Shown here piece after piece: positions 50,672-62,592 of a stretch of 64,000 nt of DNA. Source of the DNA: Muricea muricata (taxonomy: Eukaryota; Cnidaria; Anthozoa; Malacalcyonacea; Plexauridae); the NCBI GenBank assembly GCA_963855995.1, contig OY979729.1:12688276-12752275 (forward strand), read 5' to 3'. A program made the position numbers and the translations under genes. The notes below the pieces were generated by a model. It was not told where the DNA came from. It did no database searches and saw nothing but the letters and a program-made list of their open reading frames with translations. Every line of letters starts with the position of its first letter. The stretch's first letter is position 1.

Positions 50672-50840
50672 CTAAAATTAAAACTTATTCAGAATTTATT
50701 GTACATACCACCCAACAAAGCACCTGGCCATGCAGTTGTTCTTAAGGTGTTTTAGGTGATTCTCTACACAGATAGAATTTTTTTAAATACATAATCCAAA
50801 GATTAATTAGCATGTTAACACCCATCTTGATTCATACTTC

Positions 50841-51059
50841 GGCCACGGTATAGGGAATGGACAGTAGGGACACTCTGTTGAAGTTTGTGTGTATCAAATT
50901 AAACATCTCATTACCTTTATGCCAGCCAGTCAATTGCATTTTCTGGCCAATAGAAATGCTGAACTGGTTGGTGGCAGCCAGTAAACTGCATAATCGTAGG
51001 GTGCTGTGTTGCACTGCTGAGTGGCCCTATTCTCCATTCCCTTATACTGTGCTTTGGCC
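50841..51059. repeat. Inverted-repeat MITE-like element
   Basis: The left end GGCCACGGTATAGGGAATGG and right end CCATTCCCTTATACTGTG...GGCC are near-complements over 219 bp. The interior arms also pair, for example GGCAGCC...GGCTGGC (inner) and TGGCCAATAGAAATG. No coding potential. Confidence 0.65.
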
Positions 51060-51830
51060 TCAAGATGCTAATCTTAGACTATGTTTTATGTTGTTTTCAG
51101 AGATAACAGAGAAGTTTCACTTTACAGACAAAATTTTATCTGGGCAGAGAACAGTCCTCAAGTAGTAAAGGCTATTTCCCATATTGGGAATTTGTTTGCA
51201 CAACTCAAACACTACAATTCCACAGGACATACTTGTCGAAAAAGAGTTTGGGGTCTTCAAGCAGGTTATCAAACTTTATATATACAGTGAATTTTTTCCC
51301 TCCACATTGAACAAATTTTTCTGCAAGTCGTATTTTACATTTTATAAAACCAATATACAAATAATGAATGTTTATGAGTGCAATGGTAAGAATATTCTCA
51401 TGAGGTGAAAGACTGATTGTTCCATTCAACGAGGCAAATTGAATGGAACAATTAATCTTTCACAGAATGAAATAAAAACATTATTTGTTTTATATAATAC
51501 CAGACTATTGTTTTTCAAAACCAATTTATTCGAAATTTAAAACAACACACATTTGAGTCGTATTTTAGTATTTGGATTATTTCGCATTCATCTCAAGACC
51601 GAAACCAGCCTAAAGTAAACTACGAAGACTGTACGAAGAGCTTTTTGACAGATGGGAATTGTGAGAGTGCAATGGAAAAACTATTGCACTCCTAGGAGTG
51701 CAATGGAACGTTTTCAATTGCACTCTTGGAAAATAAAACTATTTATTTAATATCACGTGACCATAATCAACCAATTAAACGACCAGAATTAATGAGGTAC
51801 TATATATAACATATTATATATGACATAACA
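51060..51830. repeat. Spacer with short palindromes
   Basis: Between the element above and MIS12 there is AT-rich DNA with small palindromes. GTGAAAGACTGATTGTTCCATT and its complement face each other at about 51407-51462, and TGCACTCCTAGGAGTGCA lies near 51685-51702 within repeated GAGTGCAATGGA words. No gene seen. Confidence 0.5.
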
Positions 51831-52352
51831 TTAAAACACATTGAAAACCTTTACTACATCTATTATTGGAACCACATTATACCTTTTAAGTTCAGCTAAG
51901 ATATTTTTTGATCTTTCTTGTTCATATTGCAATAGTTTCCTAAAGTTTATCTCCTTCAAAATTCCAGTTTTTAGTTGCACAATCTCTTCATCTAAACTGC
52001 TCTCAGTGACAGAATTTCCATCTTCTGAACCACTTTCTTTATGTACTTGGTCTTCAGGCAGTAAAACACAGGAAGGAAGCAAAAATAGATTCCTTAATAA
52101 ATACACCTCCAGCTTGTCTATGTTTTTATCCACATTGTGATGGCATTTGGCAATCAATTCTTTGCAACTCTGTCTAATTTTTGAGCTTAAAATTTCATCG
52201 CCTTTCGCAAATTCCTCTCCCAAAACGTTGCCTATCTCATTGAAGAATTGTTTTATGTAATCGTTCAGTGCATTGTAAATACTGTCGACAAAAGCTTTAG
52301 GAGTAAAGCCAAAAAATTGAGTCACATATTCCTCACCAACTGTTGCCGCCAT
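51831..52352 (-). CDS. MIS12: Kinetochore protein MIS12 homologue
   Basis: MIS12 is a subunit of the four-protein Mis12 complex that links centromeric chromatin to the KNL1 and NDC80 complexes. A 173-residue open frame starts MAATVGEEYVTQFFGFTPKA. The TQFFGFTP segment matches the conserved MIS12 N-terminus (QFFGFTPQT in human), and LLPEDQ near residue 97 corresponds to the conserved LLPED of the family. The rest is helical, fitting the rod-like fold. Human MIS12 is about 205 residues, so this frame is short at the C-terminus. A GT after VVK (about 51848) could be a donor to a further exon that I did not find. It probably has its own promoter upstream of 52352. Confidence 0.82.
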   Translation of the reverse strand: MAATVGEEYVTQFFGFTPKAFVDSIYNALNDYIKQFFNEIGNVLGEEFAKGDEILSSKIRQSCKELIAKCHHNVDKNIDKLEVYLLRNLFLLPSCVLLPEDQVHKESGSEDGNSVTESSLDEEIVQLKTGILKEINFRKLLQYEQERSKNILAELKRYNVVPIIDVVKVFNVF

Positions 52353-53124
52353 ATTTCCAGTAATTTTGCTGAATCAGCACTGTGACCGTATATCCTAACC
52401 TCCCCCTCCTGTTCTTTATATAACAATTGTTTATAACGGGGGGTGTCCAAGGGCATTCAACTGTATCATGCCAGATCTGGTAATGCTGTTATATATCAGG
52501 CTGAATGGTACCTTTGGAAACTCATTGGAATAATAATACATTTATATCATCCTTCATCATCACATATGTATTGCGGTTGCCCCCCCCCCCTTAACTATGC
52601 CACTGCCTCACGCCAAGGTCACCAATGACACAATGCTATATCTTTTTTGGCTTCAAATATGACACCAAAAACGCTGTGAAAATAAAAAATCTCAAGCCCC
52701 TACACAAAGGAACTCCATGACAAAGTTGTTCGGTGTGGTGTACACGGATTCCACCCTGGCTAATCCACCAATACCAAGTCTTGAATTGCACTTTTGTTCA
52801 AGTCAAGGATGGCTAACATAGATAATGACTATAATCCACTTCCAAACCATCTCTCGCATGATGACATATTGATGACATAATTGTTGGTCATTTTAATTCA
52901 CAAATTGTACCATACAGCATATGGTGAATGTTAGAGTGTGTGGTATTATTTATGGAACTACAGACTTCGTGAGTCTCAGTGGCGGATCTAGCGTAAGTAA
53001 AAATAAATTACCACAGCTCATTCTAGGACATATTTACATTTTAAAATACCTTCAAAGCAACTTCATTGGTTAGATTTTATTCTTTTGAAATTCATAACCT
53101 ATGACATTCTTATAAAGTTATTTT
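52353..53124. repeat. Repeat-derived spacer between MIS12 and the LINE fragment
   Basis: 52495-52580 (TTTGGAAACTCATTGGAATA...) and 52780-52860 (ATAGATAATGACTATAATCC, CAAACCATCT) match the two arms of the inverted-repeat element at 60679-61015, so a decayed copy of it lies here. A CAGTGGCGGATCTAGCG end at 52978 resembles hAT-like termini. No gene seen. Confidence 0.5.
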
Positions 53125-54225
53125 GAATTTAAATCTAACAGCTTCAGGAAACATAATACAAGATGCTCAGGCAGCAATAAACTCTGATTTAGAAAATCTC
53201 AGAAAATGGCTAATTGGCAATAAACTTAGCCTTAATGTAGCCAAAACTGAATTCATGTTAATTAGTTCAAAACAAATGTTAAAGAAGATATTGGATCCTC
53301 ATCCAAGCATTTTCATTGAGAACAAATTAAACAAGTCTATGAATGCAAAACTCTTGGAGAAACAGTTGACCAGCATTTATTCTGCAAAAGTAATAGTGAC
53401 AATATTTGCAAAACAATATGTGCAGGAATTTCTGCTATTTGTCGAGTCAAACCTTATGTTGACAAAAAAACACTTATTTCTATATATAATACTCTTGTTC
53501 GCCCTTAGTTTGACTATTGCTATAAGTATTGGGCGTGTGATAACACAATCTAAATGACTTCAAAAACAGCAGAATAGAGTGGCTAGAATTAAACTGAATA
53601 CATATGAGCAATGACGTAAGTCACACAATTGCTTCATGTACATTGGGTTGGAAACCACTCGAAACAGAAAGGAAGAAATCCAAAGAAAAAATGATGTATA
53701 AAATAATAAATGAAATGGGACCTAAATCACTCTCTAATTTATTTTCATATACATGTGAGAAAAGTACTAATAATACAAAAAATAGTTTCATGTAGTAGTT
53801 TCACCAAAAGAAATTATTATATAAAAAAATTGATTGCTTCCTTTCAAAATTAAATTGCTACTTACATCTTTTATTAACCAGATTGCAATTAATGTACCTG
53901 TAAATAGCTTCTCACTTTCTCATTTATGCATTGTAATTTCCTTCCTTTAACCTATTTTTTCCAAACTTATATACTTTGCTGTGAATAGCTCTATAGTTAG
54001 CTTTCCTATATACATACAGTGGCGTAGGAAGAAACTCATTATTGTGGGAGTACAACCCAGCACCATGAGGCAAGAGGTCTATCTATCTTATATACCCCCA
54101 TTTTTATTATTGGGGGGCCGTGCCCCCATGCCACTGACGTAATCTATTTTAGCACACGCCTCTCATAGAAATTATCTTCTGCTGACGAGGTCAGCATGTT
54201 TAAATAAAATTTTTATCTATCTATC
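53125..54225 (+). mobile_element. Truncated and frameshifted LINE 3' end
   Basis: The plus strand encodes reverse transcriptase remnants: NLTASGN, then NSDLENLRKWLIGNKLSLN and VAKTEFMLI (53123-53290), broken pieces, and GWKPLETERKKSKEKMMYKI (53650-53715). It ends in (ATCT)n at 54212-54226 after an AATAAA-like tail. The same family as the fragment at 13768-15100. A CAGTGGCG-started insertion at 54019-54138 interrupts its 3' UTR. It is not functional. Confidence 0.8.
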
Positions 54226-54413
54226 TAAGGTCCATTTCCCACAATGGTTGATCAATCAGGCATCTTTCTCATTTCAATTAAGATTGGAAAATTTCTGATA
54301 GCTTCAAATGAATGTAGAAGTTCTTTTTCCTTAAAAAAATATTTAAAGATATTGTCATGTATATATAAAATATTACCAAGTTTTCAGAAATTGAGCAAAT
54401 TTCTTGACAATAC

Positions 54414-56962
54414 CTTGTTGTAATTTGACCACACAAACTCATCATAATTTTCAATAGATTTACAGAGAAAGTATTTTTGGGCTTTTTCAATGAAGTGTTG
54501 AGATGAAGAACCACGTTGAGGGGATACAATCATCACCATGCCCTAAAACAATAAGTAATGCTTCGACGTTAGCTGTAAATTCCTGTTTATCATAAACCGA
54601 CCAGGGCCACATCACTTACATCATGTTTTAAAAGTGCTCTCATGACCGCCAAAAGTTTATCGTGAACATCCTCATACAACAAACTAAACAGAATGATGAG
54701 ACCTCATGAAACAACAACCAGTGGCATAACTGCAATCATGATAATTGGGATGGTGTTTATTCATATAATTATTCACATCCTCCCTGATAAGTTTCTTGTA
54801 TGTATAAACACCCTTCCAATAGACAAATTTGGCTAACAATGTTTTTTCCATTGCCACCCAATTCCCAACTTTGGATTATTCACATGGTTGGATACCATTG
54901 TTCTCGTTTGCAGAAGAGTACATTAGGACAAAAGTAACCAGGCATACGAGTGATGAATACGAGTTATTCACTCATGTCCATACTTCTAAATGCATAGTTA
55001 CTCTTGTACTCTGTTAATATAATAGTAACTAGGCATGTGAGTGATATTAAAATGTGAATTGGGTATAATCGAACGTTAGCTAAATTTGTCGATTAATGCC
55101 CAAGTTATGCTCATGACAACAACAAGTTTCTGCTATGGAAATAAAGTCTGGATAAACTATGAAAGCTCACCAATCAGCACACAGCACATAATCAAAGGAA
55201 TTTTCAATATCTTTGTAGTCATCCAACATGTCCCATCTTAGCTGCCTTACATGAAATAAAACATAAAAAAAATCTCTTATTTATTACCAGTTTGTCTGCA
55301 CGAGTTAACTTTTAACAGGACATCAGGTGACAGACGTTTTAAATACAAGAGCTATATAATCATAATAATTTCAACCTTGCATTTACTTTAGTTTCTCCAA
55401 ACTGTCCTTTGTTCACCTCCATGATTTCTTTTAGGTCTTTATTGTGATCAAGGTCATAATTCCAAGCAATAGGTTTCACTTTATCAAAGACAATATATCT
55501 ATTCTATCACTAGGAAACTTTGAATTTGTTGGTGTCATAATATATTTTGTGAATCGCCTTTTCATTTCCTGACTAGAGGCTAAGAAGTGACATTTTTGAC
55601 CCACAATTAATGCTCACCTTGCATTCGCTCAGTTAAATACCAATTCAGAAAGTCACATACATTAAACTTTTTGCAATATATATGGTAATTACCACCCGGG
55701 CAACTCACACGGAACTTCTCAACAGGACAAGATCTTAACCACATCTACCAAATAATTTCCAAGAAAATAAAGGATACTGCTAACACCATCTTTATTACCA
55801 TCTGTTACTAAAACCTCTTGAACATCTGAAGCAACTGCAAGCTAGAAGAAGTCGATATAAGCAAAATACATTATGATGAGCATTTGCCAAATCTGTTGAG
55901 ATTTCGATCCTTCTCACATACTTCTTATCTATAGCAACTACCTAATCATAGGTGTAGCAGTTAACCTACCATCATTCCTGCAAGGCCTGTCATTCCTGCA
56001 CCAAGCTCACAAACTGTTTTCTTGCTTAAACAAAGAAGCCAAAGTTATGTTTGTTGCAGGGATGGCAGAGTGAGCTGGAGGAGGATGATAAAACATAAGG
56101 GCAGTTGACTAATTAAGCTTTTGCAGTCATGCCTTCCAAACTTAATTATGATAATAATGATATAGTATGTATATCAAAGGGTACATCCTCCCCCCACTTG
56201 AAAAAGGGCACATGCCCCTGCCACCCCCTTTCCAGCACACCTGGTTAGTTGTGTGCTGAGAAGGAATTCATAGTCTTTCACACAGTTCCTTGTAAACAAT
56301 AAATGTGAATATGGGGGGGGGGCTACGTGTACATGAATAAAGGAATGTGAGGGGGGGGGGAGAGGCAAGGTAGACTTGGTGAGTGGGGATTATCTTGCGT
56401 ATTAAGATTTACCTGAAGTCTTCAGCATTCTTGATACACAGGTACGACAATATCTCTTCCGAAGGCCAAACACCTAAAATAGGGGTAGCATAAAATCCTT
56501 GTATAGTAAGACTTTAGCTGTCATCAAAAATAAATACAGACACAACATTGATTTACAATTCAACTCACAAATATTTCCTGTGTTATCAAAACCAGTCACA
56601 TCAGTCCAGTTTACTGATCTTACTCTCTGCCTATATTACAGGGGGGAAAATTGCAGAAATAGTTATCACTACAAATCATCAGGACAGTATAATCGGAACA
56701 AGTAAACCAACCTGACGGCAAGTCGAACAAACGGGACAACTTCACAGATATATTCAATCCATTCATAGTCAACTTGAATCCCATTTAAGCACCTGTCACT
56801 TTTAATGTTCGTTTCTTTCACATCTCGTATTTGACGTGATTTGAATAGACCAAACGCATGACTGCGTTTATGCTGCACATTGAGATTGCGATTTGTAATA
56901 AACTTTCGTAAAATTTGCCATCGCCCTTTGGAAGTGTTCGATTTTAAGCCTTCCCGTTCCAT
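54414..56962 (-). CDS. CAMKMT: Calmodulin-lysine N-methyltransferase (last exon not found)
   Basis: CAMKMT is a seven-beta-strand methyltransferase that trimethylates calmodulin Lys115 using S-adenosylmethionine. Nine exons in frame: 56712-56962, 56569-56630, 56413-56473, 55970-56024, 55778-55841, 55387-55478, 55171-55241, 54620-54683 and 54414-54542; 283 residues (human about 323). Diagnostic parts: GFDNTGN then VWPSEEILSYLC, the SAM-binding motif VCELGAGMTGLAG, VLVTDGN, LRWD, FDYVLCAD, and IENYDEFVW near the end. The last exon (about 30 residues, ending near YPLLLIL in mammals) was not recognised between 52353 and 54413, where a LINE fragment lies. The gene may have a distant or diverged final exon, or may be truncated. 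Intron 7 carries an inverted-repeat element. Confidence 0.9.
54819..55094. repeat. Inverted-repeat element in a CAMKMT intron
   Basis: The left arm AATAGACAAATTTGGCTAAC (54819) faces a right-arm complement TAATCGACAAATTTAGCTAA (ending about 55094). CCCAATTC also recurs in both arms. 276 bp, with no frame; MITE-like. Confidence 0.65.
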
Positions 56963-57069
56963 TGCATTCGCTTAACACCTTCGACGTTGGCTGGCATTAA
57001 AAACTAAACACACATGAAACCAGTTTGTTTATTTGAATGGCATACTTCATGAAAGAAAAATAAAATATT

Positions 57070-60000
57070 TACAACTTCCTGTTTATTGTCTTTATTTTAG
57101 AAAAAAATTTCGCCAAACACTTCTACTGAGGAGATTTGAACCAGACGTCAGGCGAACTGGTAAAACTGACATTAAAGCCTTTAGCCACTAGACCACTCAT
57201 TCATGCTTGCGGTTTGGATGTAAATTACTGTCTTTAAATAATTATTGGTCTTTATTTTACGCAAAAATTTTCCCAAAGACTTCCACTGACGAGATTTGAA
57301 GCAGACAAACAGGTACAACTCACATTGGAGCTTTTCTCGCCAGACCACTCGATCATGCTTGAGTTTGTAATGTAAATTATTGTCTTTAAGCAATTTTTGG
57401 TCTTTCTTTTAGAAAAAAAATTCACCAAAGACTTATATTGAGGATATTTGAACCAGACGAACTGGTATGGCAGACATTAAAGCCTTTAGCCACTAGACCA
57501 CTCATTCATGCTTGTGTTTAAGATGTAACTTATTGTCTTCAAGGGAATTTTCGGTCTTTATTTTAGGCAAAAATTTTCCAAAAGACTTCCACTGACGAGA
57601 TTTGAACCAGACGAACAGGTACAACTCACATTGGAGCTTTTCTCGCCAGACCACTCGATCATGCTTGAGTTTGTAATGTAAATTATTGTCTTTAAGCAAT
57701 TTTTGGTCTTTCTTTTAGAAAAAAAAATTCACCAAAGACTTATATTGAAGATATTTGAACCAGACGAACTGGTATGGCAGACATTAAAGCCTTTAGCCAC
57801 TAGACCACTCATTCATGCTTGTGTTTAAGATGTAACTTATTGTCTTCAAGGGAATTTTCGGTCTTTATTTTAGGCAAAAATTTTCCAAAAGACTTCCATT
57901 GACAAGATTTGAACCAGACGAACAGGTACAACTCACATTGGAGCTTTTCTCGCCAGACCACTCGATCATGCTTGAGTTTGTAATGTAAATTATTGTCTTT
58001 AAGCAATTTTTGGTCTTTCTTTTAGAAAAAAAAATCACCAAAGACTTATATTGAGGATATTTGAACCAGACGAACTGGTATGGCAGACATTAAAGCCTTT
58101 AGCCACTAGACCACTCATTCATGCTTGTGTTTAAGATGTAACTTATTGTCTTCAAGGGAATTTTCGGTCTTTATTTTAGGCAAAAATTTTCCAAAAGACT
58201 TCCATTGACAAGATTTGAACCAGACGAACAGGTACAACTCACATTGGAGCTTTTCTCGCCAGACCACTCGATCATGCTTGAGTTTGTAATGTAAATTATT
58301 GTCTTTAAGCAATTTTTGGTCTTTCTTTTAGAAAAAAAAATCACCAAAGACTTATATTGAGGATATTTGAACCAGACGAACTGGTATGGCAGACATTAAA
58401 GCCTTTAGCCACTAGACCACTCATTCATGCTTGTGTTTAAGATGTAAATTATTGTCTTCAAGGGAATTTTCGGTCTTTATTTTAGGCAAAAATTTTCCCA
58501 AAGACTTCCACTGACGAGATTTGAACCAGACGAACAGGTACAACTCACATTGGAGCTTTTCTCGCCAGACCACTCGATCATGCTTGAGTTTGTAATGTAA
58601 ATTATTGTCTTTAAGCAATTTTTGGTCTTTCTTTTAGAAAAAAAAATTCACCAAAGACTTATATTGAGGATATTTGAACCAGACGAACTGGTATGGCAGA
58701 CATTAAAGCCTTTAGCCACTAGACCACTCATTCATGCTTGTGTTTAAGATGTAACTTATTGTCTTCAAGGGAATTTTCGGTCTTTATTTTAGGCAAAAAT
58801 TTTCCAAAAGACTTCCATTGACAAGATTTGAAACAGACGAACAGGTACAACTCACATTGGAGCTTTTCTCGCCAGACCACTCGATCATGCTTGAGTTTGT
58901 AATGTAAATTATTGTCTTTAAGCAATTTTTGGTCTTTCTTTTAGAAAAAAAAATTCACCAAAGACTTATATTGAAGATATTTGAACCAGACGAACTGGTA
59001 TGGCAGACATTAAAGCCTTTAGCCACTAGACCACTCATTCATGCTTGTGTTTAAGATGTAACTTATTGTCTTCAAGGGAATTTTCGGTCTTTATTTTAGG
59101 CAAAAATTTTCCAAAAGACTTCCATTGACAAGATTTGAACCAGACGAACAGGTACAACTCACATTGGAGCTTTTCTCGCCAGACCACTCGATCATGCTTG
59201 AGTTTGTAATGTAAATTATTGTCTTTAAGCAATTTTTGGTCTTTCTTTTAGAAAAAAAAATCACCAAAGACTTATATTGAGGATATTTGAACCAGACGAA
59301 CTGGTATGGCAGACATTAAAGCCTTTAGCCACTAGACCACTCATTCATGCTTGTGTTTAAGATGTAAATTATTGTCTTCAAGGGAATTTTCGGTCTTTAT
59401 TTTAGGCAAAAATTTTCCCAAAGACTTCCACTGACGAGATTTGAACCAGACGAACAGGTACAACTCACATTGGAGCTTTTCTCGCCAGACCACTCGATCA
59501 TGCTTGAGTTTGTAATGTAAATTATTGTCTTTAAGCAATTTTTGGTCTTTCTTTTAGAAAAAAAAATCACCAAAGACTTATATTGAGGATATTTGAACCA
59601 GACGAACTGGTATGGCAGACATTAAAGCCTTTAGCCACTAGACCACTCATTCATGCTTGTGTTTAAGATGTAAATTATTGTCTTCAAGGGAATTTTCGGT
59701 CTATATTTTAGGCAAAAATTTTCCCAAAGACTTCCACTGACGAGAATTGATCCAGACGAACAGGTACAACTCACATTGGAGCTTTTCTCGCCAGACCACT
59801 CGATCATGCTTGAGTTTGTAATGTAAATTATTGTCTTTAAGCAATTTTTGGTCTTTCTTTTAGAAAAAAAATTCACCAAAGACTTATATTGAGGATATTT
59901 GAACCAGACGAACTGGTATGACAGACATTAAAGCCTTTAGCCACTAGACCACTCATTCATGCTTGTGTTTAAGATGTAAATTATTGTCTTCAAGGGAATT

Positions 60001-60105
60001 TTCGGTCTTTATTTTAGGCAAAAATTTTCCCAAAGACTTCCACTGACGAGATTTGAACCAGACGAACAGGTATAACACACACAGAGAACAAAGAAAACAG
60101 CCAAA
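57070..60105 (-). repeat. Tandem array of a 306 bp dimer made of two tRNA-like halves
   Basis: About nine and a half copies of a 306-307 bp unit; the marker ATTCATGCTTGTG recurs at 57506, 57812, 58118, 58424, 58732, 59038, 59344, 59650 and 59955. Each unit is two related halves of about 153 bp. On the minus strand one half carries an A-box-like TGGTCTAGTGGCTAAAGGC and a B-box-like GGTTCAAATATCC; the other has TGGTCTGGCGAGAAAAGC and GGTTCAAATCTCG. The GGTCTAGTGG segment resembles the 5' part of tRNA-Glu. The T-stem does not pair well, so these are tRNA-derived (SINE-like) relics rather than tRNA genes. Identical 65-codon frames in each unit are a by-product of the repetition. Copies are highly similar, indicating recent amplification or homogenisation. 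Confidence 0.85.
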
Positions 60106-60114
60106 TATTACTGA

Positions 60115-60190
60115 GGCAGAGATTTGAACTCGGACGAATTAAACAGCTCCACATTTAGCGGCACGGCCGTATCACTAGACCACTTGCTCA
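60115..60190 (-). repeat. Isolated tRNA-like sequence next to the array
   Basis: The minus strand reads AGTGGTCTAGTGATACGGCC, an A-box-like stretch, then after a spacer GAGTTCAAATCTCTGCC, a B-box-like stretch. It differs from the array units between the boxes, so it is a separate tRNA-derived piece. A functional tRNA was not supported: the stems do not pair convincingly by eye. Confidence 0.5.
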
Positions 60191-60221
60191 TTTGTTGTCA
60201 GATGTAGTATTTTATTCTATA

Positions 60222-60671
60222 CAGGGTGAGTAAAAAAAACTGATGCTCTTTCAAATTCAAATTAGCTGCGAATTTCATTACGGTGTATTCCTATGGGTAT
60301 ACAGAGAACAGATCGTGATTTAGTACACAGTACGTAAACCACAAAGTCTCTTTGTTCCGTTGTCAATTGCATCATGTTGTCGTGTTTCGGACTTTGTCTT
60401 GTTTCTGACAATTCTTCATGCACGGCTAAAGTTATGCATTTTAACTTCCACTAGGAATTAGATTTTGTTTTAGATCAACGTCTGTCAAATTGCAAGAATG
60501 CAACGCTGCTAGTTTGAATTTCAATAGTATCAGTTTTTTTACCCATCCTGTACTGTGTACTTAGTCACGATCTGTTCTCTGCGGTATACCTATGGGAATA
60601 CTTAAAGTTTCGTAATGAAATTCGCGGCTAATTTTAATTTGAAAGGGCATCAGTTTTTTTTACTCACCCTG
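60222..60671. mobile_element. Mariner-type MITE with TA duplication
   Basis: 450 bp with ends CAGGGTGAGTAAAAAAAACT in inverted orientation and TA on both sides (60220-60221 and 60672-60673). The arms align for about 100 bp, and the right half contains an additional inner copy of the end (complement of CAGGATGGGTAAAAAAACTG near 60530-60550). No transposase frame, so non-autonomous. Confidence 0.85.
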
Positions 60672-60678
60672 TAGTGTG

Positions 60679-61015
60679 CATAGTTAATAGAGTAGATGGT
60701 TTGGAAACTCATTAGAATAACAATATTACTCATTATCTATGTTGGTCAACATTTATTCAAAAATATGGTTCTTCATCGTCACGTGTGTATTGTTTTTTTG
60801 CCAAATCCACCAATAGGAGTTCTGAAATTACCCTATTGTTCAAGTGGCGGATGGCTAAATTTCCTAACACGTTGCTATTGGTTAGTTAGGTGAAAATACA
60901 ATACGCACGTGACGATGAAGGACCTCATTCCTGCATAAACTAGAACAAAAACATAGATAATGACTTATATTGTAGTTCTAATGAGTTTCTAAACCATCTA
61001 GCTCTATTAACTATG
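60679..61015. mobile_element. Inverted-repeat MITE-like element
   Basis: 337 bp; the left end CATAGTTAATAGAGTAGATG and the right-end complement CATAGTTAATAGAGCTAGAT pair over at least 40 bp. A CACGTG-type palindromic segment (GTCACGTGTGTATTG and its complement) lies further in. It abuts the mariner-type MITE on the left. A decayed relative is at about 52495-52860. Confidence 0.75.
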
Positions 61016-61023
61016 CCCTGTAT

Positions 61024-61207
61024 AAAGTCGGATTTCCATTCAGTTCAAAATGTCGCCCGATCGATTTTTAGCGAGCGCTTTCTTTTGAAATGTGTGAAGT
61101 CAACCACAGCTAATGAGATTGTTCCGCTTGACTGTTTGTAATTCAAAAGAAAGCGCTCGCTAAAAGTCGATCGCGCGACATTTTGCATTGAATGGAATCC
61201 GCCTTAA
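61024..61207. mobile_element. Inverted-repeat MITE-like element (third in the cluster)
   Basis: 184 bp; the arms contain TTTTTAGCGAGCGCTTTCTT and its complement, and CAAAATGTCGC near each outer end. The region 11640-11790 inside the large transposon contains the same words, so this family has at least two copies in the window. Confidence 0.75.
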
Positions 61208-62592
61208 CTTATTATTCTGTTTAAACCAGACGACAGCGCATGTTTGGTCCAAGACTCTGAATGCCGAAAGACCTGCTACGAAATTGGCAGCAAGTACCAT
61301 TAGTCAACTTGTCCATTAGTGCTCAGGTAAAACACATTTCATTTCCTTATTTTAAGCCCCTATAAACTACAAAAACAGCTGATTTTGCAAACGTTGAATC
61401 AGTGGTTTGTGATTACTTGAGTTGAGATGGGGTGCCAGCAATGTATATTCTAAATCCACATAGCCTTGTCAGAATTTTTACCACCTAAACAACACACTAC
61501 CGGATACCAGACAAATGTTATGGCAACACGACAAATATACATACACACATCTTAGTGTGGAGAAGCATAAGCCTTAATATTATACTCTCTTCCCGAAACA
61601 ACAATGACACAAATTTTGATGTGCTGTTTTGTCAAAGAAAACACCAAATAATTAATTAATCGACCACAAACAGCCTAAGTATCTCTTTTGCGAGGGGGTG
61701 ATTACCAACGTTTACCACCAAAACTTCTTCATTCGAAGTCTCAAATTAGACACTCTACAGTCAAGTGTCTTTTTTCGCAACCCAACTGACGCATTTATCA
61801 CAGTCATGCGTTCATTTTTTTCCGCAATCCTTTCGCAAACCAACACCCAACACCCAACACTTGATGCTACACTAATCAAGTATATTCTATCTGTTTCCCA
61901 ACATGGGACACTCCAAAGTCAATTGCCTGCTATCATTCGCAACAACTGTCCAGAGTGGGATTCAAAAGTTCTCGCCGGACTGTATTTTGAAATCACCGCT
62001 CTGACCATTGCACTGACGGGCCAACGGCGAGGGACAGCCAAGTCTAATTCATTATAAGGGGGACCAGAAACCAAGGCTAGCAGACAACGTCAGAAAACAA
62101 AATAAAATAAATTGCGAAAGTGGAGACCTTGTATTCTCGATATTCAGGAGAAAACAAGAAAACGACGGCGTCGGTGACATTTTTTCTTTACTTCAAAGAC
62201 AATGGTTGGTTTGACAATGTCTTTGGAATAAAGAATCTTTTTTTTTCTTCAACATCGAGAATACAAGATGTCCATTTCAAAATTCGTTTTGTTTTACAAG
62301 CACGATATATGGTGCATAAATTTTGGGGAAAATGCATGATTTTCCCAATCCACTTGTGTTGCTAATGAAGTCTTTCTCAAGAACAGCATGTTTAACACTT
62401 GTTGAGAACTTGTAACAAGCAGTGTGAACACAACTTGTTTGCAGAGTTGCTACAAGTTGTGAGATTCTTGTGTTTGTAGTTGCCAATCAGGAACCAGATT
62501 GCCAACATTCTTGCGTCTTATTTCTGAATATTTGTAACAACTCTTAATTTTTGGTCGTATAAAAAGAGTGATTAGACAGGAAAAAAAATGCA
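61208..62592. other. Unannotated region
   Basis: A plus-strand frame at 61698-62057 has its first ATG at 61806 and encodes 83 residues from there, with no domain that I recognise, no conserved motif and no clear splice neighbours. Otherwise AT-rich, with no structured repeats seen. Near 62390-62460 words such as CTTGTTGAGAACTTGTAACA recur in both orientations. Confidence 0.35.

Noticed and set aside
57181..59879. Seven or more near-identical 65-codon frames
   Set aside because: They follow from the 306 bp tandem repeat, contain no domain and cross tRNA-like boxes.
57070..60190. True tRNA gene cluster
   Set aside because: A and B boxes are present, but the acceptor and T stems do not pair and no anticodon arm is convincing, so they are called tRNA-derived repeats.
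61698..62057. 119-codon plus-strand frame
   Set aside because: It opens with GTG, the first ATG leaves 83 residues, and there is no recognised domain or splice support. It could be a transposon remnant or a lone exon.
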